Assembly (NCBI GenBank): GCA_018066245.1
Contig: JAGHRT010000032.1
Span: 1-43,239 of the forward strand
Length of the DNA: 43,239 nt
Direction of reading: 5' to 3'
Source of the DNA: Candidatus Equimonas faecalis
GTDB lineage: Bacteria > Bacteroidota > Bacteroidia > Bacteroidales > Bacteroidaceae
Shown here: positions 10,698 to 19,101 of the stretch, piece after piece
How the letters are laid out: each line of letters begins with the position of its first letter
Numbering within the stretch: the first letter of the stretch is position 1
Made by a program: the position numbers and the translations under genes
The notes under the pieces: model-generated
Seen by the model: the letters and a program-made list of their open reading frames with translations, nothing else
Databases searched by the model: none
Told to the model about the DNA's origin: nothing

Positions 10698-10705
10698 CAA
10701 AAGTA
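10698..10705 (-). promoter_or_regulatory. -7 box of the tRNA-Arg promoter
   Basis: TACTTTTG on the minus strand matches TAnnTTTG. It sits 34 bases before the tRNA 5' end. A matching -33 TTTG is not clear. Confidence 0.55.
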
Positions 10706-10831
10706 CGAATTATTACCGAAACGACCAAGTTTCGTGAGGACAAAATGGCATCCAACCCTATGAAAAGCCTTCGTGGAGCTTCCCTGTGCAACTTTTGCTT
10801 GGGAATAGATGCCCTTTTCCTTATTTTTTAG

Positions 10832-10839
10832 TAAATTTG
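10832..10839 (+). promoter_or_regulatory. -7 box upstream of the coiled-coil gene
   Basis: TAAATTTG matches TAnnTTTG and lies 22 bases before the ATG at 10862. No convincing -33 element is seen at the usual distance. Confidence 0.55.
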
Positions 10840-10861
10840 CAGCCAAATACGCATTTCCCGA

Positions 10862-12850
10862 ATGGACACCCCCGAAATTCCACAAAACGAAGCCGAAGGC
10901 CTGCGCCGCCTCACCCTTGAGGACGCCGCCTTGCGCGAAGCTCGTGAGCGGCGCCAGCTCCTCCGGCAAAGCATAGCCGACGAGCGTCGGCTCATAGCCG
11001 ACATCGACCGCCGCCGCGAGTGGCAGCAGCGCTTCGATGCCGCCGTCGCCCTGCTCCGACAGAATCAGCAGGAAGCCCAAAACGCCAGCCGAGCCTGGGC
11101 CGGCGAAAGCGCAGAGCGCGACAAACTGGCCCTCCACGACCGCCTCACCGGCCTGCGCCCCCTGTACGACCGAGCTGCCACCTTGCAGGATGTCCTCACC
11201 CGCACCCGCGAAGCCTTCATCAAGGGTGAGCAGGAACTCTCCCAAGTCAAGGCCCAGCGCGAGCAGGCCCGCAATGCCGCCGACGTGGCCCGCCAGCGCC
11301 GTTTCGACACCCACGAAGCCCTCCGGCGCCGACAGGCCGACTTCACCAGCGGCTACCGCATAGAAGGCTCCCTTGCCGCCCTCGAACGCCAGCTCAAGCA
11401 GGCCGACTCCGTGCTCCAGCAGACGCAACTCAACCTCGGCTCCAAAGAACGGGCCCTCAAGGAAATGCGATTGCAGGAGGCCGATGCCCTCAAGCAGTTG
11501 GAAGAAGCCCACACCCAGGTGAAGGGCCTCTCCGCCCACAGCGTGATGTTAGGCTTCTACGACCTGGTGAAGGATAAACTTACGGCCATGGGCCGTGAAC
11601 GCCTGATTAACGAAAAACTCCATGCCCAGCAGGCCGAGGCGGGGCGGCAGCGGGAAATGATGCGCCTGAGCATTCGCCAGCACGAAAGCGAGAAGGCCAC
11701 CCTCCAGCGCGAATACGACAAACACCGCTCCCAGCTGGCCATACTGGGGCAGTCCGCCGACACCATACTCGACGTTGTGCGGGCACCAATCATACGCGAT
11801 GCCGACGAAACCCAGCGACAACTGGAAAAGTTCTTCGACCTGCGGCTGCGCGTCCGCCGGTTGGAGGAACAGGTCCAGCTGGCCGACCTCCAGCTCCAGG
11901 CCAAGCGCGAACAACTTGAAAAGCTCAACACCGAGGCCGCCGTGGCCGACTCACACCGCCTCTCCCTCGAACAACTGATGCGGGAGAGCGACCAAGCCAT
12001 GGGCGTTCTCTACGCCGACCTCGACAAAATCATCACCCTGTCCGGCTGGTTCACCGAATGGCAGCACAACCCCGACGCGCTGCGCTCCCGAATCTCCAAA
12101 CTCTACCACGAGTGGCAGAACGCCCGCAACCGCCATGCCGAACAGACCCGCTCTGCCGCACTCATACGCGAGGCCCTGAAGGCCGCCGAGCAGAGCGTGG
12201 CCGAAGCGCGGCAGGAGGAAATACGCCAGAGGAACCAGCGCGATGCCGTGCGCCGCGAGTTGGAGAGCCAGAAGGAGAAGTTGCACGCCCTGTTCAGCGA
12301 GAAAGCTCCCGCCGCCGTGGAGCAGGCTCTGACGCAGGACTGCCAGCAGGCCGACAAGCAGATGGAAGATGCCAACGAATGCCTGAAAGAGGCGCAGGAG
12401 GCCTATCGCAGTTGCCAGAGCCGGCAGGACACGCTGCGCTCCGAGCAAGAGAAGTGTCAGGAACTCCTGCGCCAGGCCAATCTGGACATTGACCTCTGGA
12501 TACAGAACCACAACGCCGAGGGCCTGGCCGTACTCCAGCGCTCAGTGGTGGACGACATCTACAAAAGCCCTTGCGACTGGGTGCGCCTGCGCAGCCGCCT
12601 GGACGAATCGACCCTGCGCAAAGCCGTGGCCGCCACCCGCCAGGAAGACACCGACCGCGTGCTGGCCGGCCTGCAGTGCTCCCCCGCCGCCACACTCGGC
12701 GGCAAGGACGAAAGCCCTGCCCAGTGGCTGCAGCGCAAGCAAGAGGCCGAGCAACGCCTTGACCGCTTCGAAACCGAACTCCGCGAGGTGGAAGGCCGCC
12801 TCTATGCCCACGAACAGGCCCACCGTAAGATAGAAATGCTGATGCGCTGA
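10862..12850 (+). CDS. Large coiled-coil protein, SbcC-like rod without ATPase heads
   Basis: This 662-residue hydrophilic protein is almost entirely predicted coiled coil by eye: heptads rich in Glu, Arg, Gln, Ala and Leu run along nearly the whole length. Some stretches (LDIDLWIQNHNAEG, DWVRLRSRLDESTLRKAV) resemble the distal rod of SbcC-type Rad50/SMC proteins. No Walker A, signature or Walker B motif is present, there is no signal peptide, and no cysteine zinc hook of the form CxxC is seen. The protein has its own promoter-like box and an ATG near it, so it does not look like a simple 5' truncation, but it could be a decayed or domain-lost relative of sbcC. Its stop overlaps the lptD start by one base (TGATG), suggesting an operon with lptD. 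Function unknown; the SbcC likeness is an inference. Confidence 0.7.
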   Translation: MDTPEIPQNEAEGLRRLTLEDAALREARERRQLLRQSIADERRLIADIDRRREWQQRFDAAVALLRQNQQEAQNASRAWAGESAERDKLALHDRLTGLRPLYDRAATLQDVLTRTREAFIKGEQELSQVKAQREQARNAADVARQRRFDTHEALRRRQADFTSGYRIEGSLAALERQLKQADSVLQQTQLNLGSKERALKEMRLQEADALKQLEEAHTQVKGLSAHSVMLGFYDLVKDKLTAMGRERLINEKLHAQQAEAGRQREMMRLSIRQHESEKATLQREYDKHRSQLAILGQSADTILDVVRAPIIRDADETQRQLEKFFDLRLRVRRLEEQVQLADLQLQAKREQLEKLNTEAAVADSHRLSLEQLMRESDQAMGVLYADLDKIITLSGWFTEWQHNPDALRSRISKLYHEWQNARNRHAEQTRSAALIREALKAAEQSVAEARQEEIRQRNQRDAVRRELESQKEKLHALFSEKAPAAVEQALTQDCQQADKQMEDANECLKEAQEAYRSCQSRQDTLRSEQEKCQELLRQANLDIDLWIQNHNAEGLAVLQRSVVDDIYKSPCDWVRLRSRLDESTLRKAVAATRQEDTDRVLAGLQCSPAATLGGKDESPAQWLQRKQEAEQRLDRFETELREVEGRLYAHEQAHRKIEMLMR

Positions 12851-15765
12851 TGAAACGTGCCCTCTTTGCCATACTCCTTTCCAGCCTTGCCCTGAGCCTT
12901 GTATTTGCCCGGGGCGGGGGCGTGCCTGTGGCAACGTGGGCCAACGATTCCCTGCCGGAAGCCGACACCGCCCTAAGGACAGGCGAAACTACTCCGCCGA
13001 CAGTTTCAACTAGTCCGCCGATAGTTTCAACTAGTCCGCCGACAGTTTTAACTAGTCCGCCGACAGTGGACAGCCTCGGCGGGGGCGCTGATTCCGTCGC
13101 TCTGCGGCCGCGCACCATCCTGCCGCAGGCCGACAGCATCGCCAAGGAGCAGGCCGACTCCACCGCCTCCGACAGCCTGAAGCCCCGCCGCTCAGGCATC
13201 GATGCCCCCATCCATTTCACGGCCTCCGACAGTATCGTGTATGTGGCCAAGACCCGTCTGGCCCATCTCTATGGCAACGCCGACGTAACCTATCAGAACA
13301 TGCAGCTCACCGCAGCCCGCATGACCATGAATATGGACTCCTCGCTTGTCCATGCCAACGCCACGGAACCCGACTCCTTGGGCAATATGGACGGCCGCCC
13401 CGTCTATAAGCAGGGAGGGGAGAGCTACACGAGCGATGCCATGAGTTTCAACTTCAAGACCAAGCGCGGTTTCATCCACAACGTCAATACGCAGCAGGGC
13501 AACGGCTACATGATTTCCGACCGCGCCCGCCGCGACGACGACGGCACCATCTACATGGAGAAAGGCCGCTACACGACGTGCGATGATGAGCATCCGCACT
13601 TCTACCTCCAGCTCACGCGGGCAAAGGCCCGCCCGGGCAAAGACATCATCTTCGGACCGGCCTACCTCGTCGTAGAGGATGTGCCGCTGCCTCTCGCCGT
13701 GCCCTACGGCTTCTTCCCCTTCTCGAAAAAGTACAGCTCCGGCATCGTCATGCCTTCCTACGGCGACGAATACTCCCGCGGCTTCTATCTGCGCGACGGC
13801 GGCTACTATTTCGCCATCAACGACTACATGGACTTCAAGGCCTTGGGTGAGATTTACACCAAGGGCTCCTGGGGCGTCAGCGGGGAGTTCAATTACCGCA
13901 AGCGCTACCGCTATTCGGGCAATTTCTACGTCAATTACCTCCACACCGTCGAGGGTGAAAAGAACATGCCCGACTATTCCGTCACCAAGAGCATCAAGGT
14001 GCAGTGGTCGCACCAGAAGCAGGGCAACGGCTCCAACGGCTACAACTTCTCCGCCCGCGTGAACTTCGCCAGCCAGGCTTTTGAGCGTAAGAACCTTGAG
14101 TCGCAGTACAACCCCCTGTCCTATTCGCAGTCCACCAGGGCTTCGTCCGTCAGCTGGAGCAAGACTTTCGACAAAATCGGCCTTAGCCTGTCCGCCTCGG
14201 GCAATCTGACGCAGAACATGCGCGACTCTTCGCTCTCCGTCTCCTTGCCTGAACTCTCCATCAACCTCTCACGCGTCTATCCCTTCAAGCGTAAGCGCCA
14301 GGCCGGCCGCGAGCGGTGGTACGAGAAGATCAGTTTCTCCTACACCGGCCAGCTGTCAAACTCCTTCAGCGGTAAGGAGAGCAAGTTGCTTCATTCCAGT
14401 TTCCTTCGGGACTGGAGGAACGGCATGCAGCACCGCATTCCTGTCGATGCCACCTTCCAGTTGTTCAAGTACATTAATGTGACGCCGAACTTCAGCTTCC
14501 GCGACATCATGTATAAGGAAAAGGTGAACCGCTCCTGGGACGTGGAACGCCAGCGGGAGGTCTGCGACACCACCTACGGCTTCCACAATCTCTACGACTG
14601 GAGCGCGGGCATCTCGCTCAACACCACGCTCTACGGCTTCTACCGGCCCGTGGCCAAGTTCTTGCAGAAGAAAGTCGTGATGGTGCGCCACGTCCTGAAA
14701 CCCGCCGTCAGCGTGAGCTTCGCGCCCGACTTCACGAAAGAGAGCTATGGCTACACCACGTCTTACGTAAAGACCGATGCCGAGGGCAATGTATCTACGG
14801 TAACCTATTCCCCCTATCAGGGAATGCTCTACGGCTACCCCTCCAGCGGCAAGCAGGGCATGGTGTCCATGTCGTTGAGCAACAATCTGGAAATGAAGGT
14901 GCGCTCCGACCGCGATTCTACGGGAGTGAAGAAAATCAGCCTGATAGACGAGCTTTCGGCCAGTATGTCGTACAACATGGCGGCGAAGGTGAAGCCGTGG
15001 AGCGACCTCAGCGTGCGCCTCCGCCTGAAACTCACCAAGAGCTATACGTTCTCGATGAACGCCGTCTTTGCCACCTATGCCTACGAGTTCGACAGAAACG
15101 GCAACGTCGTAGTGGGCAACTCCACGGAGTACAGCCACGGACGCTTCGGCCGCTTCCAGGGAATGTCGCAAAACATCAGCTACACACTGAACAACCAGAA
15201 GCTCAGCGAACTCTGGGAGAAAATAACGGGGCAAAGGCCGTGGCGGGAAAGCAAGAATAAGGATGACGGGCGGCAGCAGGACGAGGCCGACGACGATGCG
15301 GAGGAGTCCAACGTGGACCCCGACATCCGCAAGGCGCAGAAGGGCGGCAAGAAAGAGCAGAAGGCGAAGGTGGATGCCGACGGCTACCTGACTTTCTCCT
15401 TGCCGTGGAGCATCTCCTTCAGCTACGGCATCACGATGGCCGAAAACCGCCAGGCGAAAATCAACCCCAAGCGTATGCGCTACCCCTACAAGTTTACGCA
15501 TTCGCTCAACTTTTCGGGCTACCTGCGCATTGCCGAGGGATGGAACATCACCTGGAGCAGCGGCTACGACTTCAACTATCACAAGCTCTCCACCACCACC
15601 GCTTCGCTCTCGCGCGACTTGCATTGCTTCGAGATGACGGCTTCTGTGGTGCTGGCCCCCTACACGTCCTACAACTTTACCTTCCGAGCCCGCGCCTCGG
15701 AGCTGATTGATGCTTTGAAGTGGGACAAGCGCTCTTCCTACAGCTCCAACGTGCAGTGGTATTAA
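12850..15765 (+). CDS. lptD: LptD, LPS-assembly outer membrane protein (Bacteroidota type)
   Basis: A 971-residue outer membrane protein with a signal peptide (MKRALFAILLSSLALSLVFA). A low-complexity stretch follows, then an OstA/LptA-like beta-jellyroll near residues 115-250 (YVAKTRLAHLYGNADVTYQN) and a long C-terminal beta-barrel with alternating aromatic strands, for example YRYSGNFYVNYLH. The motif VPLPLAVPYGFFPF is typical of Bacteroidota LptD-like proteins. LptD places LPS into the outer leaflet. Residues 47-75 are an in-frame run of the dispersed DNA repeat, read as TSPPTV units (see the repeat entry). A second acidic, charged insertion lies near residues 800-840. It is translationally coupled to the coiled-coil gene upstream. 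Confidence 0.9.
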   Translation: MKRALFAILLSSLALSLVFARGGGVPVATWANDSLPEADTALRTGETTPPTVSTSPPIVSTSPPTVLTSPPTVDSLGGGADSVALRPRTILPQADSIAKEQADSTASDSLKPRRSGIDAPIHFTASDSIVYVAKTRLAHLYGNADVTYQNMQLTAARMTMNMDSSLVHANATEPDSLGNMDGRPVYKQGGESYTSDAMSFNFKTKRGFIHNVNTQQGNGYMISDRARRDDDGTIYMEKGRYTTCDDEHPHFYLQLTRAKARPGKDIIFGPAYLVVEDVPLPLAVPYGFFPFSKKYSSGIVMPSYGDEYSRGFYLRDGGYYFAINDYMDFKALGEIYTKGSWGVSGEFNYRKRYRYSGNFYVNYLHTVEGEKNMPDYSVTKSIKVQWSHQKQGNGSNGYNFSARVNFASQAFERKNLESQYNPLSYSQSTRASSVSWSKTFDKIGLSLSASGNLTQNMRDSSLSVSLPELSINLSRVYPFKRKRQAGRERWYEKISFSYTGQLSNSFSGKESKLLHSSFLRDWRNGMQHRIPVDATFQLFKYINVTPNFSFRDIMYKEKVNRSWDVERQREVCDTTYGFHNLYDWSAGISLNTTLYGFYRPVAKFLQKKVVMVRHVLKPAVSVSFAPDFTKESYGYTTSYVKTDAEGNVSTVTYSPYQGMLYGYPSSGKQGMVSMSLSNNLEMKVRSDRDSTGVKKISLIDELSASMSYNMAAKVKPWSDLSVRLRLKLTKSYTFSMNAVFATYAYEFDRNGNVVVGNSTEYSHGRFGRFQGMSQNISYTLNNQKLSELWEKITGQRPWRESKNKDDGRQQDEADDDAEESNVDPDIRKAQKGGKKEQKAKVDADGYLTFSLPWSISFSYGITMAENRQAKINPKRMRYPYKFTHSLNFSGYLRIAEGWNITWSSGYDFNYHKLSTTTASLSRDLHCFEMTASVVLAPYTSYNFTFRARASELIDALKWDKRSSYSSNVQWY
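12988..13074 (+). repeat. Dispersed repeat inside lptD, four 21-bp units in frame
   Basis: Four units of 21 bp carry TCCGCCGACAGTTT or TCCGCCGATAGTTT, read as CCG-CCG-ACA-GTT (Pro-Pro-Thr-Val). They lie in the disordered segment after the signal peptide. The same DNA occurs in intergenic regions of this window. Confidence 0.9.
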
Positions 15766-15810
15766 GTCCCGCATTTCCCGTTCCGTAGGCCGCTTTCAGC
15801 CCGGCCTCCG

Positions 15811-15985
15811 AGCCGCATGTGCGCAGGCCGAACTCTTTTCCCCAGCCTATAGAGTAGCAAAAATTAGTCCGCCGAGCCGCAGGTGCGGCAACCGAACTCT
15901 TTTTCCCAGCCTATAGAGTAGCAAAAATTAGTCCGCCGAGAGTGAGAACTGTCGGCGGACTAATTTCAACTGGCCTATAGGGCCG
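15811..15985. repeat. Inverted copies of the 64-bp repeat plus core units
   Basis: CAGCCTATAGAGTAGC occurs at 15843 and 15907 (period 64), each followed by AAAAATTAGTCCGCCGAG. These are reverse complements of the 3165-3420 array, and a partial third unit precedes them. An inverted pair, AGTCCGCCGAGAGTG and CTGTCGGCGGACTA, follows at 15930-15962. The gap 15766-16091 lies between convergent genes and otherwise holds a short hairpin AGGCCG...CGGCCT near 15787-15807. Confidence 0.88.
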
Positions 15986-16091
15986 TCGTGCGGAGAATAG
16001 GGTGGTCGTGCCTGCGGTATGGCGGACAGGTTTCAATGGCCAGCCGCTGGCGAAGCCTCCATTAGGCATCAGGCATTTTCAGTAGGCGCTC

Positions 16092-17030
16092 TCACGCTAT
16101 CAGCCAAGCGTAGTAGGCCACTCCCATCAGGATGAGTAGCACGCCCTCGGTGCGGCTGATGACGTAGTGGTCGCGTCCGAAACGGCAGAACAGCCATAGC
16201 ACAGCCGAAGCCGCCACCGCCATGCCCAAATCCACCATCGTGATGCCGCCCGTGCTGAGCGGCGACACCGTAGCCGCCGAGGCCAGCACGAAAAACACGT
16301 TGAACACGTTGCTGCCCACCACGTTGCCCAGCGCAATGCCGAAGTCGCCCTTGCGGGCAGCCATGACCGATGCGGCCAGTTCGGGAGCAGACGTGCCCAT
16401 GCTTATGAAAGTGAGGGCTACAAGGCTTTCGGGCACACCCATCAGGCGGGCCGCTCCTGCGCCGCCCTCCACGAGCAATTCGCCACCGGCCAGAAGTCCG
16501 GCCAGTCCTACCAGTGTCAGGCCCACAGGCTTCCATACGCTGCCCTCCTTTTCCCGGGCGTCCTCGCCGGGCGTGGAGTCGGAGCCAATGGCCAGCGTGT
16601 AGCTCAGAAAAACCATAAAGATGCAGAGCATCAGCAAGCCCTCCGTGCGCTCAATCCGCCCGCCCCAAGCCACGATGACGGTGGCCACGGCAGCCAGCAG
16701 GGCGAAAGGCACGTCGTTGCGTATGCTGCCGCGCGTTACCCGAATGGGAGCCACCAGAGCCGTAATGCCCAGTATGCCTACTATGTTGAAAATGTTGCTG
16801 CCCACCACGTTGCCCAAGGCTATGTCGGTTTCGCCTTTCACTGCCGACATGACGCTTACCACAAACTCGGGCATACTGCTGCCCATCGCCACTACGGTGA
16901 GGCCCACCACCACGGTGGGGATGCCCAGTCGGCGGGCAATGGCCGCTGCACCGTCGGTCAGCCAGTCGGCACCCTTGATAATCACGGCGAGGCCGCCCAA
17001 AAACATAAGGGAAAAAAGTAAAAGTTGCAT
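16092..17030 (-). CDS. CaCA family calcium/sodium exchanger, YrbG-like
   Basis: A 312-residue inner membrane protein with about ten hydrophobic segments in two homologous halves. The alpha-repeat signatures are MGSSMPEFVVSVMSA near residue 50 and MGTSAPELAASVMAA near residue 210, each followed by GDFGIALGNVVGSNVFN or DIALGNVVGSNIFN. In this family the paired acidic residues bind Ca2+ or Na+. YrbG-like proteins exchange Ca2+ (or related ions) for Na+ or H+; the exact ions cannot be told from sequence. The start ATG at 17030 follows a minus-strand -7 box. It is convergent with lptD. Confidence 0.9.
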   Translation of the reverse strand: MQLLLFSLMFLGGLAVIIKGADWLTDGAAAIARRLGIPTVVVGLTVVAMGSSMPEFVVSVMSAVKGETDIALGNVVGSNIFNIVGILGITALVAPIRVTRGSIRNDVPFALLAAVATVIVAWGGRIERTEGLLMLCIFMVFLSYTLAIGSDSTPGEDAREKEGSVWKPVGLTLVGLAGLLAGGELLVEGGAGAARLMGVPESLVALTFISMGTSAPELAASVMAARKGDFGIALGNVVGSNVFNVFFVLASAATVSPLSTGGITMVDLGMAVAASAVLWLFCRFGRDHYVISRTEGVLLILMGVAYYAWLIA

Positions 17031-17060
17031 AGCTTGAAGGTTCTAGATGATTGTCAGCCG

Positions 17061-17068
17061 CAAAAATA
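17061..17068 (-). promoter_or_regulatory. -7 box of the exchanger gene
   Basis: TATTTTTG on the minus strand matches TAnnTTTG, 30 bases before the ATG. The 17031-17337 gap is a divergent promoter region; apart from this box and the amidase promoter nothing else is recognised. Confidence 0.55.
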
Positions 17069-17286
17069 GTGAAAATCGGCCAATAAATCCGCCTTGTCCG
17101 CCCCAAAATGCCGGAATCCGCACGATGCGTCCGCCCAAAGGCTAAGTTGTGTGTACCAAATGTAGCACTTCGGGGCTTTTCCGCAACAATCTTCGCTATT
17201 CCCTTCCCATTCTGCACTTTTTTCGTAACATTAACCTTCTGTTTTAGTTACTCGCGCTCGGAAAAGCTCAAATTTCGCTGCGCTCA

Positions 17287-17318
17287 TTTGGCTGTTCATT
17301 CGCTTTTTCGTAACTTTG
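17287..17318 (+). promoter_or_regulatory. Promoter of the amidase-MCE operon
   Basis: TTTG at 17287-17290 and TAACTTTG at 17311-17318, with a 20-bp spacer, match the Bacteroidota consensus. The ATG at 17338 is 19 bases after the -7 box. Confidence 0.75.
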
Positions 17319-17337
17319 CCACGCAATAGTATAGACT

Positions 17338-18090
17338 ATGAAACATCTTCTCCCCCTTGCGCTTGCACTAGCCGTGCTGCTCACCGAATCATTCACCCTT
17401 GTCATCGATGCCGGCCACGGAGGACGGGATGCCGGAGCCGTCGGAGCTGTCAGTAAGGAAAAGGACATCAACCTTGCCGTAGCCCTGGAAGTGGGCCGTC
17501 TGGTGGAAGACAACTGCCCGGGCGTGAAAGTCATCTACACCCGAAAGACCGACGTGTTCATCCCCCTGCAGCAACGCGCCCAAATAGCCAACAAGGCTAA
17601 GGCCGACCTCTTTATAAGCATCCACACCAACTCCCTGCCCAAGGGACGTTACGCCCACGGCGTGGAAACCTATACGCTCGGTATGCACCGCGCCGCCGAA
17701 AATCTGGCCGTGGCCAAGCGCGAGAATGCCGTCATTAAGTACGAGAAAGACTATCAGCAGACCTATGAAGGCTTCGACCCCAACTCTGCCGAGTCCTACG
17801 TCATCTTTGAAATCATGCAGGACACCTACATGAAGCAGTCCGTAGAACTCGCCAAAAGCATCCAGAACCAGTACGTCAGCCGGGGCCGTCCCAACAAAGG
17901 GGTCCATCAGGCAGGCTTCCTCGTACTGCGGGAAGTGAGTATGCCCAGCGTGCTCACCGAACTTGGCTTTATAAATACGCCCGACGAGGAAACCTATCTC
18001 AACAGCTCGGCCGGGCGTAGCGACCTCGCGCAAAGCATCTATCAGGGCTTTCTCAACTATCGCAAACAGCAAACTAAAGACAAACAATAA
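17338..18090 (+). CDS. N-acetylmuramoyl-L-alanine amidase (Amidase_3)
   Basis: A 250-residue periplasmic zinc amidase that cleaves the amide between MurNAc and the stem peptide. After a short signal peptide (about residues 1-18) come the zinc ligands: His27 in VIDAGHGGRD, Glu41 in SKEKDIN and His96 in ISIHTNS. The catalytic Glu208 is in VLTELGF. All the expected residues are present, and the length fits the single-domain AmiC-like family. It is followed after 31 bases by the MCE gene, an arrangement I regard as common in Bacteroidota. Likely role: cell separation or wall remodelling. Confidence 0.93.
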   Translation: MKHLLPLALALAVLLTESFTLVIDAGHGGRDAGAVGAVSKEKDINLAVALEVGRLVEDNCPGVKVIYTRKTDVFIPLQQRAQIANKAKADLFISIHTNSLPKGRYAHGVETYTLGMHRAAENLAVAKRENAVIKYEKDYQQTYEGFDPNSAESYVIFEIMQDTYMKQSVELAKSIQNQYVSRGRPNKGVHQAGFLVLREVSMPSVLTELGFINTPDEETYLNSSAGRSDLAQSIYQGFLNYRKQQTKDKQ

Positions 18091-18121
18091 CATTACGACC
18101 CCTCGCAACACCCCACTCCCC

Positions 18122-19024
18122 ATGAAATCTTGGACTAAGGAAATAAAAATCGCCCTCACTGCCATAGTGGCCGCCATCTGCGTGTTCGTTGGCATCAACT
18201 TCCTGAAAGGCATCAACGTGTTCGGCTCCAGCCGCACCTACTATGTGAAATTCCGCGACTGCGCCGGCCTGCAAGTAACAAATGCCGTCTATGCCAACGG
18301 CTTCCCCGTAGGAATCGTGCGCAATATCAACTACAACTATTCCGACAACGACGGCGTGGTGGCCGAGATAGAGCTGGACAGCGAAATGCAACTCCCCGCC
18401 GGTACGGTGGCTGAGCTGGAGAAAGGTATCATGGGCGGCGTTACGCTCAACCTTATGCTGGGCCCCAATCCCTGCGCCCTACTTTCCCTGCACGACACCA
18501 TACAAGGCGGCCCGCGCCAAGGAGCACTCGACCTCGCCGGAGCAATGGTGCCCGACATCCAACGCCTGCTGCCGAAACTGGACAGCATACTCGTGAATAT
18601 CAACGCCTTGACAGCCAATCCTGCCCTTGCCGCATCGCTTGCCAACCTGCAGAAAATCAGCGCCGACCTTGCTCAAGTAACGTCCAACTTACCTAAGACG
18701 ATGGCGCAGGTGGACGGCACAGTCAGCAACCTCAACAGTATGAGCGGCAAGTTCAACGAAATGGACTTCCAGTCCACTCTCAACAGCGTGGACAGCACCC
18801 TCGCTGCCACCCACGCCCTGATTGGTCGCTTCGATCAGTTGAGTGCCGACATCGACAGCAAACTTAATTCGCGCGACGGCACCCTCGGCCTCCTCTTGAA
18901 CGACACTCAGCTCCACGACAACCTCAATCGTACTGTCCAAAGTGCCGATTCGCTGGTTACGGACCTCAAAGCGCATCCCAAGCGTTACGTCCATTTCAGC
19001 ATCTTCGGCAAGAAGGATAAATAG
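18122..19024 (+). CDS. MCE-domain (MlaD-like) lipid transport protein
   Basis: A 300-residue protein with one N-terminal membrane anchor (residues about 8-28, IALTAIVAAICVFVGINFL), then an MCE domain near residues 38-115 (YYVKFRDCAGLQVTNAVYANGFPVG, shown here only as its start YYVKFRDCAGL). A long helical segment follows and the end is basic (FGKKDK). MCE proteins form hexameric rings that carry phospholipids between membranes, fed by an MlaE/MlaF ABC unit that is not in this window. Probably in one operon with the amidase. A terminator follows. Confidence 0.88.
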   Translation: MKSWTKEIKIALTAIVAAICVFVGINFLKGINVFGSSRTYYVKFRDCAGLQVTNAVYANGFPVGIVRNINYNYSDNDGVVAEIELDSEMQLPAGTVAELEKGIMGGVTLNLMLGPNPCALLSLHDTIQGGPRQGALDLAGAMVPDIQRLLPKLDSILVNINALTANPALAASLANLQKISADLAQVTSNLPKTMAQVDGTVSNLNSMSGKFNEMDFQSTLNSVDSTLAATHALIGRFDQLSADIDSKLNSRDGTLGLLLNDTQLHDNLNRTVQSADSLVTDLKAHPKRYVHFSIFGKKDK

Positions 19025-19044
19025 GCGTAGCCCAAACCCCACAT

Positions 19045-19090
19045 AAGCCTTAGCTCCGCGCCACTGCCGCAGGGCTAAGGCTTTTTCTCT
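19045..19090 (+). terminator. Rho-independent terminator after the MCE gene
   Basis: AAGCCTTAGC at 19045-19054 pairs with GCTAAGGCTT at 19074-19083, and the T-run continues to about 19086. The next gene starts only 12-20 bases later, so it must have its own promoter or depend on read-through. Confidence 0.85.
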
Positions 19091-19101
19091 TATACGCTCC
19101 T

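Noticed and set aside
12988-13074. Ordinary proline-rich protein linker
   Set aside because: The DNA of each unit matches intergenic repeats and is read in other frames in mutL and gldL, so a purely protein-level explanation does not fit.
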